From Bolinopsis microptera (taxonomy: Eukaryota > Ctenophora > Tentaculata > Lobata > Bolinopsidae): a DNA stretch of 64,000 nucleotides. Location of the stretch: contig NC_087081.1 in the NCBI RefSeq assembly GCF_026151205.1, positions 15,550,837 to 15,614,836 of the forward strand. The letters are read 5' to 3'. The position numbers and the translations under genes are program-made. Below the pieces are notes generated by a model that was not told where the DNA came from, ran no database searches, and was given only the letters and a program-made list of their open reading frames with translations. Each line of letters opens with the position of its first letter. Within the stretch, counting starts at the first letter, position 1. This document shows, one piece after another, positions 1-11,627 of the stretch.

Positions 1-479
1 GGTTATTGGTTCTGTCGGTATTGGGATCTGCTTAGTGGAGTTTAACTATGTACATTTGTAGTAGAACATTATTTAATAGTGCTCTTATCTCTGATATTGA
101 TAGTATTATTATACTTGTTGAGTCGGTATAACGTTTGAGGGCTCTTTCGTTCATGTCGTCCAGTTAAAAGTGCAATACGTAAAACATGTCGGTTTGTAGA
201 TGATTTTACTGAACAAATGTAGTTGGAATTGTCAAGAAATCTCATTTCAAGTGTAACTATGAACCTTAATTTTGTTCCTGTACCTATACCGTACCCCCAG
301 GCATCGGTTGTATCATTTAAGATAATTATTCAAGACTTGAAGCAGTTACCTCTATTGTCTATTTAATCGGTTAATTGGCTAATTGGTTAAAAGTTGCTTT
401 GTGCTTCAAAACGCGGACATAATTTTGGTTCAACACCGTCCGTCATTCGTCCGCGTAAGCATTGTTTGGTTTTCATTAT
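1..479. other. No gene recognised
   Basis: AT-rich sequence with no coding exon, RNA gene or array that I can support. It forms the left flank of the transposon that begins near 480. Confidence 0.5.
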
Positions 480-1120
480 TAGTACAGTCAAATCCGTTCT
501 AATTTAAGCCTTTGTCGGACAAAATTCGCAACAAAGCGATTTTAACGGGATATGGTCGGGACAGGTCCCAGGAATCATTCCAGAGAGTTCCCAAAATCCT
601 CGACTTCAGGAAAATCCACAGTTACCACTTTTTTACCACCTTTTTACCACTTTGGTTTTTCGCAAATAAGTCATGTTCTGAATATCCTAGAAGATTCTAG
701 TTTAAAGCATTGTGTTAAGAAAACAAAGAAGAACAACTTTTTCTTTAACAACTTTTTCAAAAATAAATTATCTAATTAATTGATTAAATAATTAATAAAA
801 TTTCAAATATTTCAAAAATACATTTTCATAAAAAATGTTCACAATTACATTCCACGTATATTGAACTAATTTTTATAAAAATTTTGAAAATTTTCACTTA
901 CAATATTTTGGACTTGTAAAATTTTCGAAATTTGTAAAGAAAAACCAATATTTACCACTTTTTACCACATTGAATCTCCGCTAATAAAACGACTTCTGAA
1001 TGTCGTAGAAGGTTCTAGATTGAACCAATGTGTTCAAAATATAAAAGAGAACAACTTTTTTATCTGATAATCTTTGGATTAGATAATTAATTGATTTATT
1101 AATTAAATAATAATTAAATT
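480..1120 (+). repeat. Left terminal inverted repeat of the transposon
   Basis: This segment is the reverse complement of about 3570-4170 with a few substitutions and small indels. It contains no gene; the small open frames in it are mirrored in the other arm and are not coding. Confidence 0.8.
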
Positions 1121-1867
1121 TTTAAAAATTTCAAAATATAATTTTTATCAAAAAAATTTGCCGTAACGTAAAACGTAAAATGAATTTACTTGAATAACAG
1201 AACATACACCGTCACATAGATAAGATAACAGATTAAAAAAATCCAGATAAATGGAATAAACGGTAAAATATCCAAATTTGTACGATACTATTATAGCTTA
1301 TAACTATTTACACATCATATCTCTCGACTTAGTGTTGTGCTTAACTAAATTGTTAAACTGGTTTGTTTGGAAGCGTAAGCTTCAGCTTTACTTTATGTTG
1401 ACTTCTCTTCCTAAAAAAGTTGAATCTGCTAAAAATCGAGGACTAAAATCACACGAAATAGTTTTGACAAAAGAAGAACACATCGTGTGCCTGATACTGT
1501 ACGCGTGCAGATTCTATGTAAGTAGCTGTCAACTAATAATACTTAATAGTAAAATCTTTTTACCGTTTTACTTTTAAGTTTGATTTCAGCGGAGAGCGTA
1601 ACTAGAGGCATTCTTAACCAATACAATGTTTTAATTTACCAGGCAAATAAGGAGTTAGTTTCGGTGAATAGCTTTAAGAGGTCCTATTCTTTATCCTGAC
1701 GCCTCTTATACCTTGTATAAATAAACAAATCAACGCGACACAGGTTGGATCAACAACCCCTGGTCACTGAACGAAATTAAACGACAGTACAACGGCATGA
1801 CTGATTCAGCTCAGAGTGACGTCTTGTGTGTATTATTGCAGACAGTGACCATAGACCAGTTCCAAAG

Positions 1868-1942
1868 ATTCATATCTAGCCTAGCGGTTAGAGCATCCGC
1901 CTTCTGCGCAGAAGGTTCAGGGTTCGAATCCCAGTGTCACCT
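1868..1942 (+). repeat. tRNA-like SINE head (RNA polymerase III promoter remnant)
   Basis: A good A box (TAGCCTAGCGGTTAGAGC, from 1877) and a perfect B box (GGTTCGAATCC, from 1921) are at tRNA spacing, and the 3' side ends CACC. A 5-bp anticodon stem CCTTC/GAAGG is visible, but its loop has 6 rather than 7 bases. The 5' acceptor strand does not pair with the 3' strand and the T stem has one mismatch. It is therefore more likely the head of a tRNA-derived SINE, or a dead tRNA copy, than a working tRNA gene. It lies inside the DNA transposon. Confidence 0.55.
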
Positions 1943-2345
1943 ACTCTAGGGAGTAGCTAAGGATCTATGCGATCTCAACGGTCGACTCAACCGAATGATA
2001 GGAAACTTAATTGAGGGTTAAATGAGGAGGGGTACCTGTTAAAAGTTCAAGAAACTTCCTAGGATACCCCTTCAGTGCATAGGGTAAACATAGTGCTATT
2101 AACTATTATATCGGCCAATGAAGAGGAGTCCGTTGTAAATGAGGCAGGATCATCTTTAGTCCACGAACACAGTTTAAACAAATTTCCATTCTGTAACGTA
2201 GAGATCGCACCAAATGATGAATCCTCAAACCGGATTACAGACAGGGTATTGGTAAGTTGGTATAGTACACATACGTTAGGCTCTTACTAAGTTACTAATT
2301 CGCTCGCCCAAAAATTTCACGTGACTTTCTCCGTAGCTTAGTACA

Positions 2346-2620
2346 CTAGATTCCCACTATCGGAATCGTTCTGAATAGCCGATCCTTACCAACTCCGTGG
2401 ATCCGACTGGTGGAGTCTGATCCAGTGAAAGCGTGGCACAGAAATCGTACAGAAAGCCCAATTACGGTATCGTAGCACCCTGTCACGTGATAAACGATTA
2501 GGTAATCATTGATAACCCAATCAATTTCGCTAACGAGATAAACAAATTGCTTGATAACTTCGTCATTTTCAATCCGTTTCGCACATCGTTTTGCAGATGT
2601 TTTGATTTGCAGAGAGGCAG
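2346..2620 (-). pseudogene. Inverted partial copy of the transposon gene (CHAFTGSDSTSR segment)
   Basis: On the minus strand this reads a CHAFTGSDSTSRIHGVGK motif followed by DRLFRTI. The plus strand at 2815-2900 encodes almost the same segment. The DNA is an inverted duplicate of about 2800-2900, so part of the gene was copied and flipped. It has no intact frame beyond this piece. Confidence 0.6.
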
Positions 2621-2624
2621 TTGA

Positions 2625-3400
2625 GTGGTCTACAGGTCTAATCAAGTTGATGTTTCTGTAATTGGTGATGATAATGATTTGCTTGTCATTTTACTGCACA
2701 TGACAAAACACTTTGCATTTGACCACCTACTGTTTCTCACCACCAAAAGCTACATCTATGACATTGAGAAAATTCGAAGTGCGACTGGTAGGAGGCACGT
2801 AAACACGATAAGCTGCTGTGCCACACTTTCACTGGATCAGACACCACCAGTCGGATCCACGGAGTTGGTAAGGATCGGCTCTTCAGAACGATCGCATCCA
2901 TCGATGAAAGTGTAATAGATGCTTTTTATTCGGCAAATTCTACACCAGCTACCATAAATCATGTAGGAGAACTTTTAAGGCTGCAGCTGATTTCATCATT
3001 TCGAGATCACTAGATGAAGCTAGACTTTCAGGTCTTGAACAGAAGTCGCAATCTTCAACAGCAGACATCAAGTGCGAACAGCTCCCGCCAACATCTGGGG
3101 CAGCTGAACAACATTATTATCGTGTTTACCATCAGTTGCAGGCGTGGGATGAGAATGACCTAGATCCGATAAGCTGGGGATGGAAGATGAACAAGTTATT
3201 CAGAACAATGGGACACATGTACCAGTGACCACTCTTATGAGTACAGCTCCGAAAAAGCTCATTCAAAAAATCTGTTGCATCAGGTTGTGGCAATGCTTGT
3301 TCATGCAGAAAAGCAGGAATACATTGTGGATCAACTTGCCTCAAATGTCAGGATCCAATTGCACCAATGTGCCAGCTGAGGACTCATAAGTTAGACTCTT
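2625..3400 (+). pseudogene. Decayed transposon gene with GDD-DLL and C-terminal cysteine-rich motif
   Basis: The readable segments, in order and in more than one frame, are: VIGDDNDLLVILLHM near 2655-2700; IYDIEKIRSATG near 2755-2790; a CATLSL/TGSDTTSRIHGVGK-type stretch near 2815-2870; an RVYHQLQAWDENDLDP then SWGW stretch near 3120-3185; and a cysteine-rich tail (CGNACSCRKAGIHCG, near 3286-3335). From memory, this order matches a family of uncharacterised metazoan proteins common in cnidarians and arthropods, which combine a nuclease-like GDDTDLL domain with a CxCRKxGLxC tail. At least three frame changes and several stops break it. The family's function is not established, and a role in mobility is inferred from its position between the inverted repeats. 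Confidence 0.55.
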
Positions 3401-3569
3401 ATCTAGTATATATGGTTGGGGCATGGTTATATAAAGTACTACTTCGATTTCCCGATTAAATTAATGAAAATTTGTTAATTATTCGTGATATGTAATTTTA
3501 AAATATTTTGATCAAAAATAATTTGTATAATTTTTGAATATTTGTTGAATAAATCGAATTAACTAATTA

Positions 3570-4170
3570 ATTAATTATCTAATCCAAAGGTTGTCGAATA
3601 AAAAATTGTTCTCTTTTATATTTTGAACACATTGGTTCAATCTAGAACCTTCTACGACATTCAGAAGTCGTTTTATTAGCGGAGATTCGATGTGGTAAAA
3701 AGTGGTAAATAGTGGTTTTTATTTACAAATTTCGAAAATTTTACAAGTCCAAAATATTGTAAGTGAAAATTTTCAAAATTTTCATAAAAATTAGTTCAAT
3801 ATACGTGGAATGTAATTGTGAACATTTTTTATGAAAATGTATTTTTGAAATATTTGAAAATTTATTAATTATTTAATTAATTAATTAAATAATTTATTTT
3901 TGAAAAAGTTGTTAAAGAAAAAGTTGTTCTTCTTTGTTTTCTTAACACAATGCTTTAAACTAGAATCTTCTAGGATATTCAGAACGTGACTTATTTGCGG
4001 AAAACCAAAGTGGTAAAAAGGTGGTAAAAAAGTGGTAACTGTGGATTTTCCTGAAGTCGAGGATTTTGGGAACTCTCTGGAATGATTCCTGGGACCTGTC
4101 CCGACCATATCCCGTTAAAATCGCTTTGTTGCGAATTTTGTCCGACAAAAAGACGGATTTGACTGTACTA
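3570..4170 (-). repeat. Right terminal inverted repeat of the transposon
   Basis: Reverse complement of about 480-1120. The outermost bases read GACTGTACTA, mirroring TAGTACAGTC at the left end. Confidence 0.8.
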
Positions 4171-4627
4171 TATCTATAAATTACTAATTAATTAGTTCTG
4201 GTTCGAGATGAGGATCTGATGATGGGTTATGTGTTTGTACCTTGCTTATCTTAACATTGCATCTGCTCTGGTGAACGTGGGGTTGAATTACGGTTTTTAA
4301 ATTTAAACGTTAAATGTATGTTTTGATTGCGAGTTCAAAGGCTAGTTTAATTTCTTGCGGGGGATAAACAATAAATAATAATAATAAATCAGTTGTATTC
4401 GATAGAATTTCAATCGTGAAATGTACGAGGTTTGACGCGACAGGAAGTGCTCGTTAGCAATAGCAGTATATCATTTTAATCTTATGAAGCTAAACATTAG
4501 TTAGTAGGAAATGATTAATTCATTAATTGGCATGCTGTGTAATCTGTTATTTCTCTTCATTTCAAATAAGCACATTTTGTTCAGCAATTTAAGCGTAAGA
4601 TTTCTAACGGGGTGAGCTTCATTGTGG

Positions 4628-4812
4628 ACAATACGTATTCACCACATGATATGACGTCACACCACGTGATATGACGTCACGTGATATTGTGGACAATACG
4701 TATTCACCACATGATATGACGTCACACCACGTGATATGACGTCAAGTGATATTGTGGACAATAGGTATTCACCACGTGATATGACGTCACACCACGTGAT
4801 GTGACGTCACGT
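4628..4812. repeat. ~60-bp tandem repeat, three copies, rich in CACGTG and TGACGTCA
   Basis: Three near-identical copies of a unit that starts at ATTGTGGACAATACGTATTC and continues with CACCACRTGATATGACGTCA blocks. Each unit carries E-box (CACGTG) and CRE (TGACGTCA) palindromes. The flanks 4171-4627 and 4813-5042 hold no gene that I can see. Confidence 0.85.
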
Positions 4813-5042
4813 TATATTACTATAGTTAAAGTACCTGAACCATCCTTTATACACAAATCAATCACGTGATTGCTCCAAAAAACGCTTTTAATAAGAACTC
4901 TCGGACGTGGCCTCTATAAATAGCGTCAGTTTTGCTTAGTGGGGGTTTGATCATATTGATAACGAGTCTAATGTTCATTACTTCAATAAGATGTAACCGT
5001 TTCACTGGCCCAGCTTATCTTTGGAGGTAGCGTAACTAACTG

Positions 5043-5104
5043 TATCACGTGATATGACGTCACCACGTGATATGACGTCACACCACATGATATGACGTCA
5101 CGTG
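5043..5104. repeat. CACGTGATATGACGTCA short array
   Basis: Three tandem copies of the 20-base E-box/CRE unit also found at 4.6, 9.2, 9.9, 11.8, 19.7 and 31.6 kb. Confidence 0.8.
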
Positions 5105-5632
5105 ATATTACAGCACAACTAAGTTTAGTTCGCCTCTGAGTGTTATGTTGAGAGTTTATACGGTAAAGTTTGTCTCAGTGTCGTTAATTTTAACACCCAA
5201 TACCACCCCACCCAATACCACCATTGTGTATTCAAAGTCCTGGCAAGTATTTGAATTCCTGCGAGTGTAATTAACGTCACAAAACTGATTTTCCTCGCAT
5301 TTTTAGTGGCTTAAAACTGTTGATCATTGGTGGTGTGCTATAACTACTCATCTAGATTGATTACATTCAATTATTAGCCATCCGATTATGGCAAAATATA
5401 GTCCTATCTCGCCAATCTAAACGAAGATTATTGCTAGACTAATATGACTAGACTAACTAAAGTATATTATTGGCCATCCCGCTATGTAGTTTTGTAACGG
5501 GTAATGACACTAACGTGCCTCAACTCTATAATTTTATGGAGATTACCTGTCTAATTAGTTGTTTTTATCATTAGTTACATAATTATCCATTTTCCTGCCA
5601 GTTCCCCATGCGCCCTAAGCATGGTAACCATG

Positions 5633-5817
5633 TATTCTGGGTAAAATTATCTTTATCCCGGTTGTTGCGACAAGTAAATGCTCTTATTAGGGAAAGGAGA
5701 TTACTCGACGTTTCAATGTAACTACATCGTATTCATGATCTCAAATTATTTGTTATATAGTAGTGTTGAAAGTATTTACAACAATGCGACTCATAAATAA
5801 TACTCCAATCCGGATTT
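5633..5817 (+). mobile_element. MITE copy 1 (TGTATTCTGGGTAAAATTATC family)
   Basis: The body from TGTATTCTGGGTAAAATTAT to GTTGAAAGTATT is nearly identical to 28318-28460. The right end AACAATGCGACTCATAAATA and following bases is the reverse complement of the left end of the copy at 28277. The left terminal repeat is missing here. The element is flanked on both sides by ATGGTAACC tandem copies. Confidence 0.7.
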
Positions 5818-7803
5818 TACATGGTAACCATGGTAACCATGGTAACCAAGATAATTGGCAAACATGCGCCCTAACTCCTAAGACTACCTGCTCCTCAAAC
5901 TGGCATGACCGGCTGAATTTAAAATTCGCGAGCGGACTCCTAATCATATGAAGATGCACTTCGAGTATAATATCATATTTAGTTTAGCTCTTTCTAGTCC
6001 CCTGCTACACGGCATGTAAACAGGGATTGGCTAGTTAGAGGCGGTCCGTGTAGGCCTTACACTGTGCTTTCAGCAATACTCATATAACAACCTAAACCCC
6101 AACTGGCCAACTTGCGAATCTAAGTGAACAAATAACAATGTCATTAGGAGGCATATACACAGGTTAAAGGATGAGGGGACCTTAGAAAAAGTTTTTTTCT
6201 CGTGCAAATCCTTTTATTACATTAATCGTATAAACCACTTTAGTGAAATCCGCAAAGTTGTATTTCATTCGCGCGCCGAGATATCCAGCCAAAACAATTT
6301 GAACCTGTGACGTCAATTATGTGAGTTGCTCTGATCCGCGCATATAGAAATACAGGTAAAATGAGCGTGCGGGCCGACTAAATTACTAATTAAGAATAAA
6401 TTAACAATTTACGATACTAACGAGCCTATAACCAATGGAGAGGAGACTTTATATGACCGGTTGAAAAAAGAATTATCACCCTACGATAACCATGAGCCGA
6501 GATACACCTGGAATAAGATTGAAGTCACACAGAAAGGCATGTAAATTATGTATATTTATAGCTCCTAACGCGACGTAACACCTAGCAACTCCCTGTTTCG
6601 TACCACAGTTGATATTTCAACATGTCATATCAACACAACACGGTCCTAATAAAAATGGATCGGGTAGGTATGAAATGCATTCCAGTTGGACAAGCACCAA
6701 GCACCAAGCTTTTAAGTTCTAACTCACTATGTGACACTACTTATAACGTAAGCAAGATTTGCAACTATTACACCAAGCAATATTATACCAAGCATAGCAG
6801 ACGAACACATCCACATTCGTTACGCTTTACACTCAAGTCACAGCAAACTAAAACGGTAAATTATAAATGAGTGTACAACTAAAGGCCGGTACACGCGCAG
6901 TGTCAAACCGCACGTGCGTACTCAGATAGGACTAGAGGCGCCAAGGGCCAGCTAGTAAAATGTCTTCTACTACATCATACATTCTTTTTAATTGTGTCCA
7001 TATCGGGTTTCAAACAAGTCAAAACAAAATAGCAGTTTGTGGTTTAGTTAGCGGATGCTACTTATCTTTGCTATTTATAAATAGAAATACCTACTACAAC
7101 TACAAGAAAGCCTTTCTGAGTTACATTTAACTATTATTATTAAAGAGAATTATTCGTAACTTAGACTAATTCAGTGCAACCAAAGATACCGCTCTCGCAA
7201 ACGCCAAAGGTAACACGACGTAATTAAAACATGAGAACAGAACAAAATGTTGACACGAGCAAAAGGTGCGCGCGCACGTTGGTCTTAACACATAAGTGAC
7301 GTCACAGCCCAAAATTGCTATCAGCCAATAGGAGCGCGGCGTGATATTGCACGAATTATCGATTTCACAGTCCGGCGTATTTTTTGATTCTACACACTTT
7401 CACAGGACTTAAACGCGAATATTTGGAAGTAAATTCTAAGGTCCCCTCAAGCTTTAGGACCACAAGCTTTACCATTGGTGATCAACTTTACCAGGGGTCG
7501 AGGTCAGAGGCGCAGGCAATGGTTGTACTCTCGTATCACGAGTGTATATAATGTTTTATTAGATTATAATTGTATCCCCTTTTGACAGTTCATAATCACT
7601 GATGAGGCAGGTATTCAAGATTATTTACACGCGGTTAGAGAGATTGTCGGGGATTTTTGGTTTTACAGGATTGTGAAAGCTGTCCTTATTATTTTTCGTT
7701 GACTTGATACTTTTCTAACTCATTTGTAAAACAGTAAAACATTTTACTAAATTCTAATTCTATCATATAATAGTAACCATGAAATACACCTCAGATAGTA
7801 ACC
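5818..7803. other. Intergenic region upstream of the GPCR; no gene recognised
   Basis: No exon or RNA gene could be supported. The 5818-5853 segment is (ATGGTAACC)n. Several TGACGTCA/GTGACGTCA sites occur, for example at 6307 and 7297. The GPCR promoter presumably lies at the right end, but no convincing core element stands out. Confidence 0.4.
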
Positions 7804-8814
7804 ATGACAACAGAATACAACCCCCACGTCGCAATCTACAGTCCTCCTCCCCACCTAGAAGTAACCAACTGGGACGCCCTTCTAGCGGCTCTCCTGATCT
7901 TCCTAGCCACCGTCAGCTTCCCCGTCAACATTCTCGCTTTTAAGTACTTTTGGGACAACAAGAGGAACGATCTAGCCAGCATTTTGTACCTTGCTATAGC
8001 AGTAATTGATGTGTGTACCAGCCTGGCTCACCTACCAGTGTGCGCGCCGCTGGTTAATGCGCGCCGTCCCATGGTTTTTAACAGCGTTGCATTCTGCGCG
8101 GCTTGGACTGTGATTTTCTCTTTTTTGATGGAGATGTCAACTTTTCTGGTTATGTTAATGAGTGTTTCAAGAACAATTGCTATAGTGTTCCCCTTTAGGA
8201 GGGTGAGTAAAAACGCTGTGGTTACTTCGTTTGTGCTGTATCCTGTTATTAACTTGGTGCTTGATTTCATGGCGTACCGTGCGGGTATCACCTATGTGTA
8301 TGGGTCTGACGGACCCTATTGCTACGAACTGGAGAGCGATTACAGTCTCAATAAACCCATGGTTGGGATAATTCTAAAGATCTCGAACGTTCGATCAACA
8401 GTACAGCTTGGAGTCCCCCCTGTCATCATTTTCCTGAGTTTCCTGATTTGTGTGTACAAGCTGAAACGTGGAAACAAGCTGCACAGTTCCAGGAGGTCGT
8501 CCCGCCGCGCAACTGTTACCATCGCCATGTTAACCGGACTATTTCTCACTTGTAATCTCCCTTACTTTTCCCTCTACACCCTGGAAACTATCACATTCCT
8601 AGCTTTCAGCTACCCCGGCCCTTTCTTCACCAACAATTTCATGTTTTTTTACTCGTGGACCATCGGGAAGATTCTGATGACAGCGGTTAATGTGACCCTT
8701 AATCCGCTGCTCTACTATTACCGGATGACGGAGTTTAGGTTGTGGATTTTGGAGCTGTTTGGTAAGGTATTGGGTGTTTTTACTGACCGTAAAAGTGAGG
8801 ACAGTAAATCATGA
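7804..8814 (+). CDS. Intronless class A-like G-protein-coupled receptor, 336 aa
   Basis: A single uninterrupted frame encodes a seven-helix membrane receptor expected at the plasma membrane. The seven hydrophobic helices start at about residue 25. Helix 1 carries PVN (N42) and helix 2 LAIAVID (D69). Helix 3 begins after C98 and ends in SRT (122-124) in place of the usual DRY. Helix 7 has the NPLLY form of NPxxY. C98 and a cysteine in extracellular loop 2 (PYCYE) can form the usual disulfide. The N-terminus is short (about 24 residues) with no signal peptide, and the C-tail is short and basic/serine-rich. The length is normal for a rhodopsin-family receptor. The ligand is unknown; it resembles the orphan receptors expanded in cnidarians and placozoans. 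The chosen ATG is the first in frame after two in-frame-looking GTAACCATG copies at 7775 and 7798. Confidence 0.85.
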   Translation: MTTEYNPHVAIYSPPPHLEVTNWDALLAALLIFLATVSFPVNILAFKYFWDNKRNDLASILYLAIAVIDVCTSLAHLPVCAPLVNARRPMVFNSVAFCAAWTVIFSFLMEMSTFLVMLMSVSRTIAIVFPFRRVSKNAVVTSFVLYPVINLVLDFMAYRAGITYVYGSDGPYCYELESDYSLNKPMVGIILKISNVRSTVQLGVPPVIIFLSFLICVYKLKRGNKLHSSRRSSRRATVTIAMLTGLFLTCNLPYFSLYTLETITFLAFSYPGPFFTNNFMFFYSWTIGKILMTAVNVTLNPLLYYYRMTEFRLWILELFGKVLGVFTDRKSEDSKS

Positions 8815-9177
8815 CAGTCGAGTGATGTGGAAAGTTGTAAGACCACCTAGTTACTATTTAGTAGCCACGTAGTAACCACCTAGTAAATAATGAATATCGT
8901 TTGTTATTATTAGTGTTCGTTTCTATCAATCTAGATTTAGGAGCTCTCATTTATTTCACGTTGTTTCTCTCGTGCAGTGGTGCACTGCTCTCGTGTAATA
9001 ACTAATAGAAGTTATACTTATTAATTACCCGAAAATGCATGCAATTATTTGACGATTTTGAAATAATCAAATTGAATTGTACGTAAATATAATTCCCGCC
9101 AACAAACGTAAAATTGTTAAGTCATGTTGTAAAAAATAAAACTCATATCACACGGCAAAGATCGCACCGTACAATAT
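8815..9177. other. 3' flank of the GPCR; no gene recognised
   Basis: AT-rich sequence with CTAGTAACCACC copies just after the stop codon. An AATAAA motif at 9134 is a plausible polyadenylation signal for the receptor gene. Confidence 0.35.
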
Positions 9178-9240
9178 AATGACGTCACGTGATAACACCC
9201 TAATAACATCACGTAATAACACCCTAATAACATCACGTCC
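9178..9240. repeat. TGACGTCACGTGATAACACCC short array
   Basis: Three copies of a CRE/E-box related unit. The second and third have mutated to AACATCACGTAATAACACCC and similar. Confidence 0.7.
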
Positions 9241-9249
9241 AACACCCCC

Positions 9250-9687
9250 GTGAGCAAAGACTATGTGCTTGGTGCCAACTGCCAAACAAGTCTGCGCCTC
9301 GAGACCATCGAAGACGAGTCGCATGTTCTTTATGTATGTGACTTGTACTCAAAACAGAGGTTGAAATTAGTAACAAATCTTTCTCAAATGCCACTTATTG
9401 AAATGAGCACTGAAATAACCGACTCCAGCAATATCGATGAAATAAATCTCAAATACCATCTTATAGAAATTTTGTCTCCTTACTCAACTGTAAATCCTCG
9501 AAATCACCAGAGCCTCCATATTCACTGCCACCGCTCACTCAATATTCAACCAAACATCCCACAGTATATTCAATTTCAAGAAAGGCTTTCCTATGCTGTA
9601 TGTGCACTTATTTCCTTCGCTGCTCCGAAGAGCGAAATAGCTTCACCGAAGATATGCGTCAACGTAATTCAAATGCACGAAACTTAA
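9250..9687 (+). pseudogene. Possible LINE ORF2 C-terminal remnant
   Basis: The open stretch has a C-x(12)-ESHVLYVCDLYSKQR pattern near its start. This resembles the C-terminal zinc-knuckle-like segment of non-LTR retrotransposon proteins (C.C...E...HxLxxCPxY). There is no ATG at the left edge and no reverse transcriptase motif nearby. After about 145 residues the frame stops. The call rests on this one short motif. Confidence 0.35.
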
Positions 9688-9938
9688 ACAATTTTACCAT
9701 CAATTTGGTGAGAACCTCGCAAATTATTCATAATTAAGATCTTAAGGCTTAGAACTTTGGCCCTGATTTCAAACAAAGAAAAGAATGTTTTAAATAATTT
9801 ACTTACCTACCCAATTCTGTAAACAATTATGACGGTTCACGATAGTAGACCTATGTCCTATAATTTAATTTTAATCCAGTGTAATCCCTAGTGTCGTCAC
9901 GTGATACCACCCTACTGACGTCACATGACACCACTGAC

Positions 9939-10858
9939 CTGCTTGCTGCTGTAGTCTCAGTGCCATCTCTTCCCGGACCAGCTCCAGCTCCTGCATCTGG
10001 TCCACCATGTCCCGGATCTGTTCACGTAGCTCGCCAACATCCTCCTCCTGAGTGGAACGAGAGAGGGGAGGCGGTGCAGATGCAGGTGTTTCTACTGCTT
10101 CTAAATACATCTGTTGGAGAGAGTTGGAGTTATTACTACCAAGTTACTACCTGGTTACCTCCTAGTAACCTCAAGTTAACCTCTAATAACCTCCTAGTAA
10201 CTACCTAGTAACCTCAAGTTAACCTCTAATAACCTCCTAGTAACCCCTAGTTAACCTCTAGTAACCTCCTAGTAACCTCTAGTAACTACCTAGTAACCTC
10301 TAGTAACTACCTAGTAACCTCAAGTTAACCTCTAATAACCTCCTAGTAACTACCTAGTAACCTCTAGTTAACATCTAGTAACCACCTAGTAACCACCTAG
10401 TAACAACCTAGTAACCTCCTAGTAACCTCTAGTAACTACCTAGTAACCTCAAGTAACTAACTAGTAACTACCTAGTAACCTCTAGTTAACCTCTAATAAC
10501 CTCCTAGTAACTACCTAGTAACCTCTAGTTACCCTCAGATAGTAACTATCTAGTAACCTCCTAGTAACTACCTAGTAACCTCTAGTTAACCTTTAGTAAC
10601 CACCTAGTAACCACATAGTAACAACCTAGTAACAACCTAGTAACCACACAGTAACCGCATAGTAAATACCTAGTAACCTCTAGTTACCCTCTAGTAATCA
10701 CATAGTAACTACTTAGTGACCTCATAGTAAGTAGTAACCTCCTAGTAACGACCTAGTAACTACCTCTCGATATTTGTCCCTCTCAATCTCCAGCTCTCTA
10801 CAGTTCTCTCTGATCGCCAACAGTTCCGCCATGTTGTCAGGTACCACTGATTTAGCAC
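9939..10858 (-). CDS. Two coding exons of a coiled-coil protein gene (partial)
   Basis: Exon 10858-10764 follows an acceptor TTTTCAG. It encodes a segment ending AELLAIRENCRELEIERDKYRE, split here as MAELLAIRENCR then ELEIERDKYRE, and closes with the donor GAG|GTAGTT in phase 0. Exon 10110-9939 follows CTCCAACAG, also in phase 0, and encodes MYLEAVETPASAPPPLS, an acidic stretch, then the heptad-like REQIRDMVDQMQELELVREE. It closes at AG|GTCAGT. The phases agree, and both pieces are charged, heptad-rich and coiled-coil-like. The intron between them is almost entirely a minisatellite. Further exons must exist on both sides but I could not identify them, so the protein family is not recognised. 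Confidence 0.6.
10130..10763. repeat. CCTAGTAACCT minisatellite filling an intron
   Basis: About 55 imperfect copies of a 10-12 base unit (CTAGTAACCTC, CTAGTTAACCTCT, CTAGTAACTAC). Read on the gene's sense (minus) strand, the array begins exactly at the 5' splice site, where the first intron bases GTAGTTACTAG are themselves a repeat unit. It ends about 20 bases before the acceptor. Confidence 0.9.
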
Positions 10859-11098
10859 CTGAAAATAGACTAAATTAGGTATTGTGACAGCCCAATTTGG
10901 ACCCCACTATACTGAAGGGAAATCTGTAGACTGTAGCTAAAGGAGAGTGGCCTAGCTGCCACACGAAAAGGTGATCACTGATCGGGCCTTGTTCCTAGCT
11001 TGCTAGGTTCCGGGTTCGCCATGTTGTTGTCATTGTTGATTTACCGTAAAACCCGATTTACAGTGCAGCAGGGTGTATGTTTGAATTTGTCTCTTTTG

Positions 11099-11350
11099 TG
11101 AAGCAGGAACCCGTATAATATAACTCTAAACGGTGTCAAGACTCAGCAGACCAAAATAATTATTACCTATTTAATTCGCGTTTTTGACACCACTTGGGGG
11201 TCAAATTTTGGGCTCTAAAATCACTAATTCTTGGCCAATTTTTTATTTTTTCATGCTGAATTGGAGGCCATTAAAGCATTTGACCCAGTCAAAAAAGTTT
11301 CAGTTGTATATCTTTTACGCTCATTACTGGTCATTACATCATTACTGATG
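11099..11350 (+). repeat. Dispersed repeat, copy A (AGCAGGAACCCGT family)
   Basis: Shares with 13348-13545 an ordered series of blocks: AGCAGGAACCCGT, GGTGTCAAGACT, AATAATTATTACCTATTTAA, TTGGCCAATTTTTTATTTTT, CATTTGACCCAGTCA and TTTCAGTTGTATATCTTTTA. It is non-coding, and the element type is unknown. Confidence 0.75.
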
Positions 11351-11627
11351 CAGTCAGGCAGAACTGCTTCCTATCCCTTCAGTTTCCCACAGTCTCTCGA
11401 GCTTCGTAACTGCCAGAGAAGTCTCTTAAACAATTACTAGACCCGTTGATTATATAAATCAAGAGGCTTGCATATGAACATATTGACATGGGTGTAGAGT
11501 TGAGCCTGTACGGAACCTAGTAGTTTCAGTTCCTTGTTTAACTTGCCGTACAGCAAGGACATCCACTACTTCAGCCCGGCGAGGCACATAACTCACTCTA
11601 CAACTCCGTGTCAAATGTTTCATATAT

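Larger units (their letters stand above)
480..4170. mobile_element. DNA transposon with ~600-bp terminal inverted repeats
   Basis: The two ends are long inverted copies of each other. The left end reads TAGTACAGTCAAATCCGT and the right end is its reverse complement, ending at 4170. The similarity runs inward for about 600 bases on each side, including a shared block around 540-680 and 4000-4140. A TA dinucleotide sits at both outer borders, and a 3-base TAT flank is also shared, so the target duplication could be 2 or 3 bases. The interior (about 1120-3570) holds a decayed gene with GDDNDLL and cysteine-rich CRKAG motifs, an internal inverted duplication of part of that gene, and a tRNA-like SINE head. 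The superfamily is not certain. The element looks non-functional because its gene is broken. Confidence 0.8.

Noticed and set aside
512-779. Short open frames mirrored at 3881-4148
   Set aside because: They are identical in the two terminal inverted repeats and have no domain; they are part of the transposon ends.
1868-1942. Functional tRNA gene
   Set aside because: Good A and B boxes but an unpaired acceptor stem and a 6-base anticodon loop. Treated as a SINE head or dead copy.
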